From: Lachnospiraceae bacterium
GTDB taxonomy: Bacteria; Bacillota; Clostridia; Lachnospirales; Lachnospiraceae
DNA length: 7,118 bases
Direction: 5' to 3'
Assembly (NCBI GenBank): GCA_900770535.1
Contig: CAAHDV010000159.1
Location: 1-7,118 of the forward strand
Part shown: positions 6,696 to 7,118 of the stretch, piece after piece
How the letters are laid out: each line of letters starts with the position of its first letter
Numbering within the stretch: the first letter of the stretch is position 1
Made by a program: the position numbers and the translations under genes
The notes under the pieces: model-generated
Told to the model about the DNA's origin: nothing
Seen by the model: the letters and a program-made list of their open reading frames with translations, nothing else
Database searches by the model: none

Positions 6696-7118
6696 GCCTG
6701 CGCCTCCTTTAACGCCCGGATCTGGTCACGGTACTCTGCCGCAGCCTCATATTCCTCCGCCCGGACTGCCTCCCGGAGTCTTGCCTCCAGTTTGCGGATC
6801 TGGGCCTGAACATCGCTCTCTCCGGCAGAAACAAATTCCGCGTTCTGTCCCTCAGAGCCAGCTGCGGCATCCACGGCAGTTTCCTCCTCCGGCTGTCCGG
6901 AAGAAGTCAGATGGAAGGGATCTGCCTTGATCTTCTGGAATTTCGGATGTTTTCCGGTATGACGCACATTGCCCTGAAGCTGCTTGATCTTGTCATTGAT
7001 CAGCAGGTCAAAGACACTGTAGCAGTCCGCGCAGCCAAAACGGCTGTTTTTTACAAAATCATCGTAGCTGGTGCCGCAGGTCGGGCAGACAATCTGGCTG
7101 GTCTTTTCTTCCTCATCG
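6692..7118 (-). CDS. mcsA: McsA, activator of McsB (N-terminus off the right edge)
   Basis: The last 141 residues are visible, and the frame is open to the window edge. A treble-clef-like zinc-binding unit uses C11, C14, C29 and C32 (visible numbering), with CPTCG and SRFGCADCY, as in the second CxxC pair set of McsA. GKHPKF follows at 55-60. An acidic, Ala/Glu/Ser-rich linker of roughly 35-40 residues then leads to a UVR motif at about 107-138 (KLEARL, then EEYEAAAEYRDQIR), a helical hairpin used for protein contacts. McsA binds McsB, stimulates its kinase activity and acts with it on CtsR and ClpC. The linker seems longer than in B. subtilis McsA, judged from memory. The start and N-terminal zinc finger, and probably ctsR, lie beyond the window. 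Its TGA stop shares 4 nt with the mcsB start, and its 3' end carries the mcsB Shine-Dalgarno, so the two are probably translationally coupled. Confidence 0.95.
   Translation of the reverse strand, partial: DEEEKTSQIVCPTCGTSYDDFVKNSRFGCADCYSVFDLLINDKIKQLQGNVRHTGKHPKFQKIKADPFHLTSSGQPEEETAVDAAAGSEGQNAEFVSAGESDVQAQIRKLEARLREAVRAEEYEAAAEYRDQIRALKEAQA
6703..6710 (-). promoter_or_regulatory. mcsB ribosome binding site inside mcsA
   Basis: AAAGGAGG lies 7 nt before the first of two adjacent ATG codons (6695-6693 and 6692-6690). This spacing favours the first ATG and the 4-nt ATGA overlap with the mcsA stop. The site sits in the mcsA codons for its last few residues. Confidence 0.85.

Overview
The window looks like part of a Clostridia chromosome, most likely Lachnospiraceae. 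The evidence is moderate-to-high GC coding DNA, near-consensus Shine-Dalgarno sequences (GGAGG) about 7 nt before most starts, the Firmicutes-specific mcsA-mcsB-clpC stress operon, and a small conserved protein of a type I associate with this family. The family placement is inference; no rRNA is present to confirm it. Every supported gene lies on the minus strand, so the window reads right to left.

Right part (7118 down to 3165): the 3' end of mcsA (zinc finger and UVR motif), then mcsB (protein-arginine kinase homologue), then clpC (Hsp100 AAA+ unfoldase). mcsA and mcsB overlap by 4 nt and mcsB and clpC are 24 nt apart, so they form one operon. ctsR would normally lie just beyond the right edge. 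In characterised Firmicutes, McsA activates McsB, McsB phosphorylates arginines, and ClpC with ClpP degrades the marked proteins. This McsB has substitutions at several positions that are normally catalytic, while ClpC keeps its two phosphoarginine-docking glutamates. That is the most interesting observation in the window.

Middle (3164 to 1249): a 105-nt intergenic region with a strong hairpin and a possible promoter, then a 137-residue protein of unknown function placed between clpC and radA, then radA (DNA-repair ATPase / branch-migration factor). A hairpin at the radA stop codon probably ends the transcript. The disA gene that often follows radA is not here.

Left part (1248 to 1): an AT-rich block holding a very good sigma-A-type promoter, a short leader with a 7-bp inverted repeat, tRNA-Trp(CCA), and a near-perfect intrinsic terminator with a GAAA loop. 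After 40 nt comes a gene that runs off the left edge. It encodes a RecB/Cas4-like PD-(D/E)XK nuclease domain fused to a DinG/XPD-type iron-sulfur helicase.

Most of the window is a conserved housekeeping region. I see no mobile element, CRISPR array, or evident new multi-gene system.
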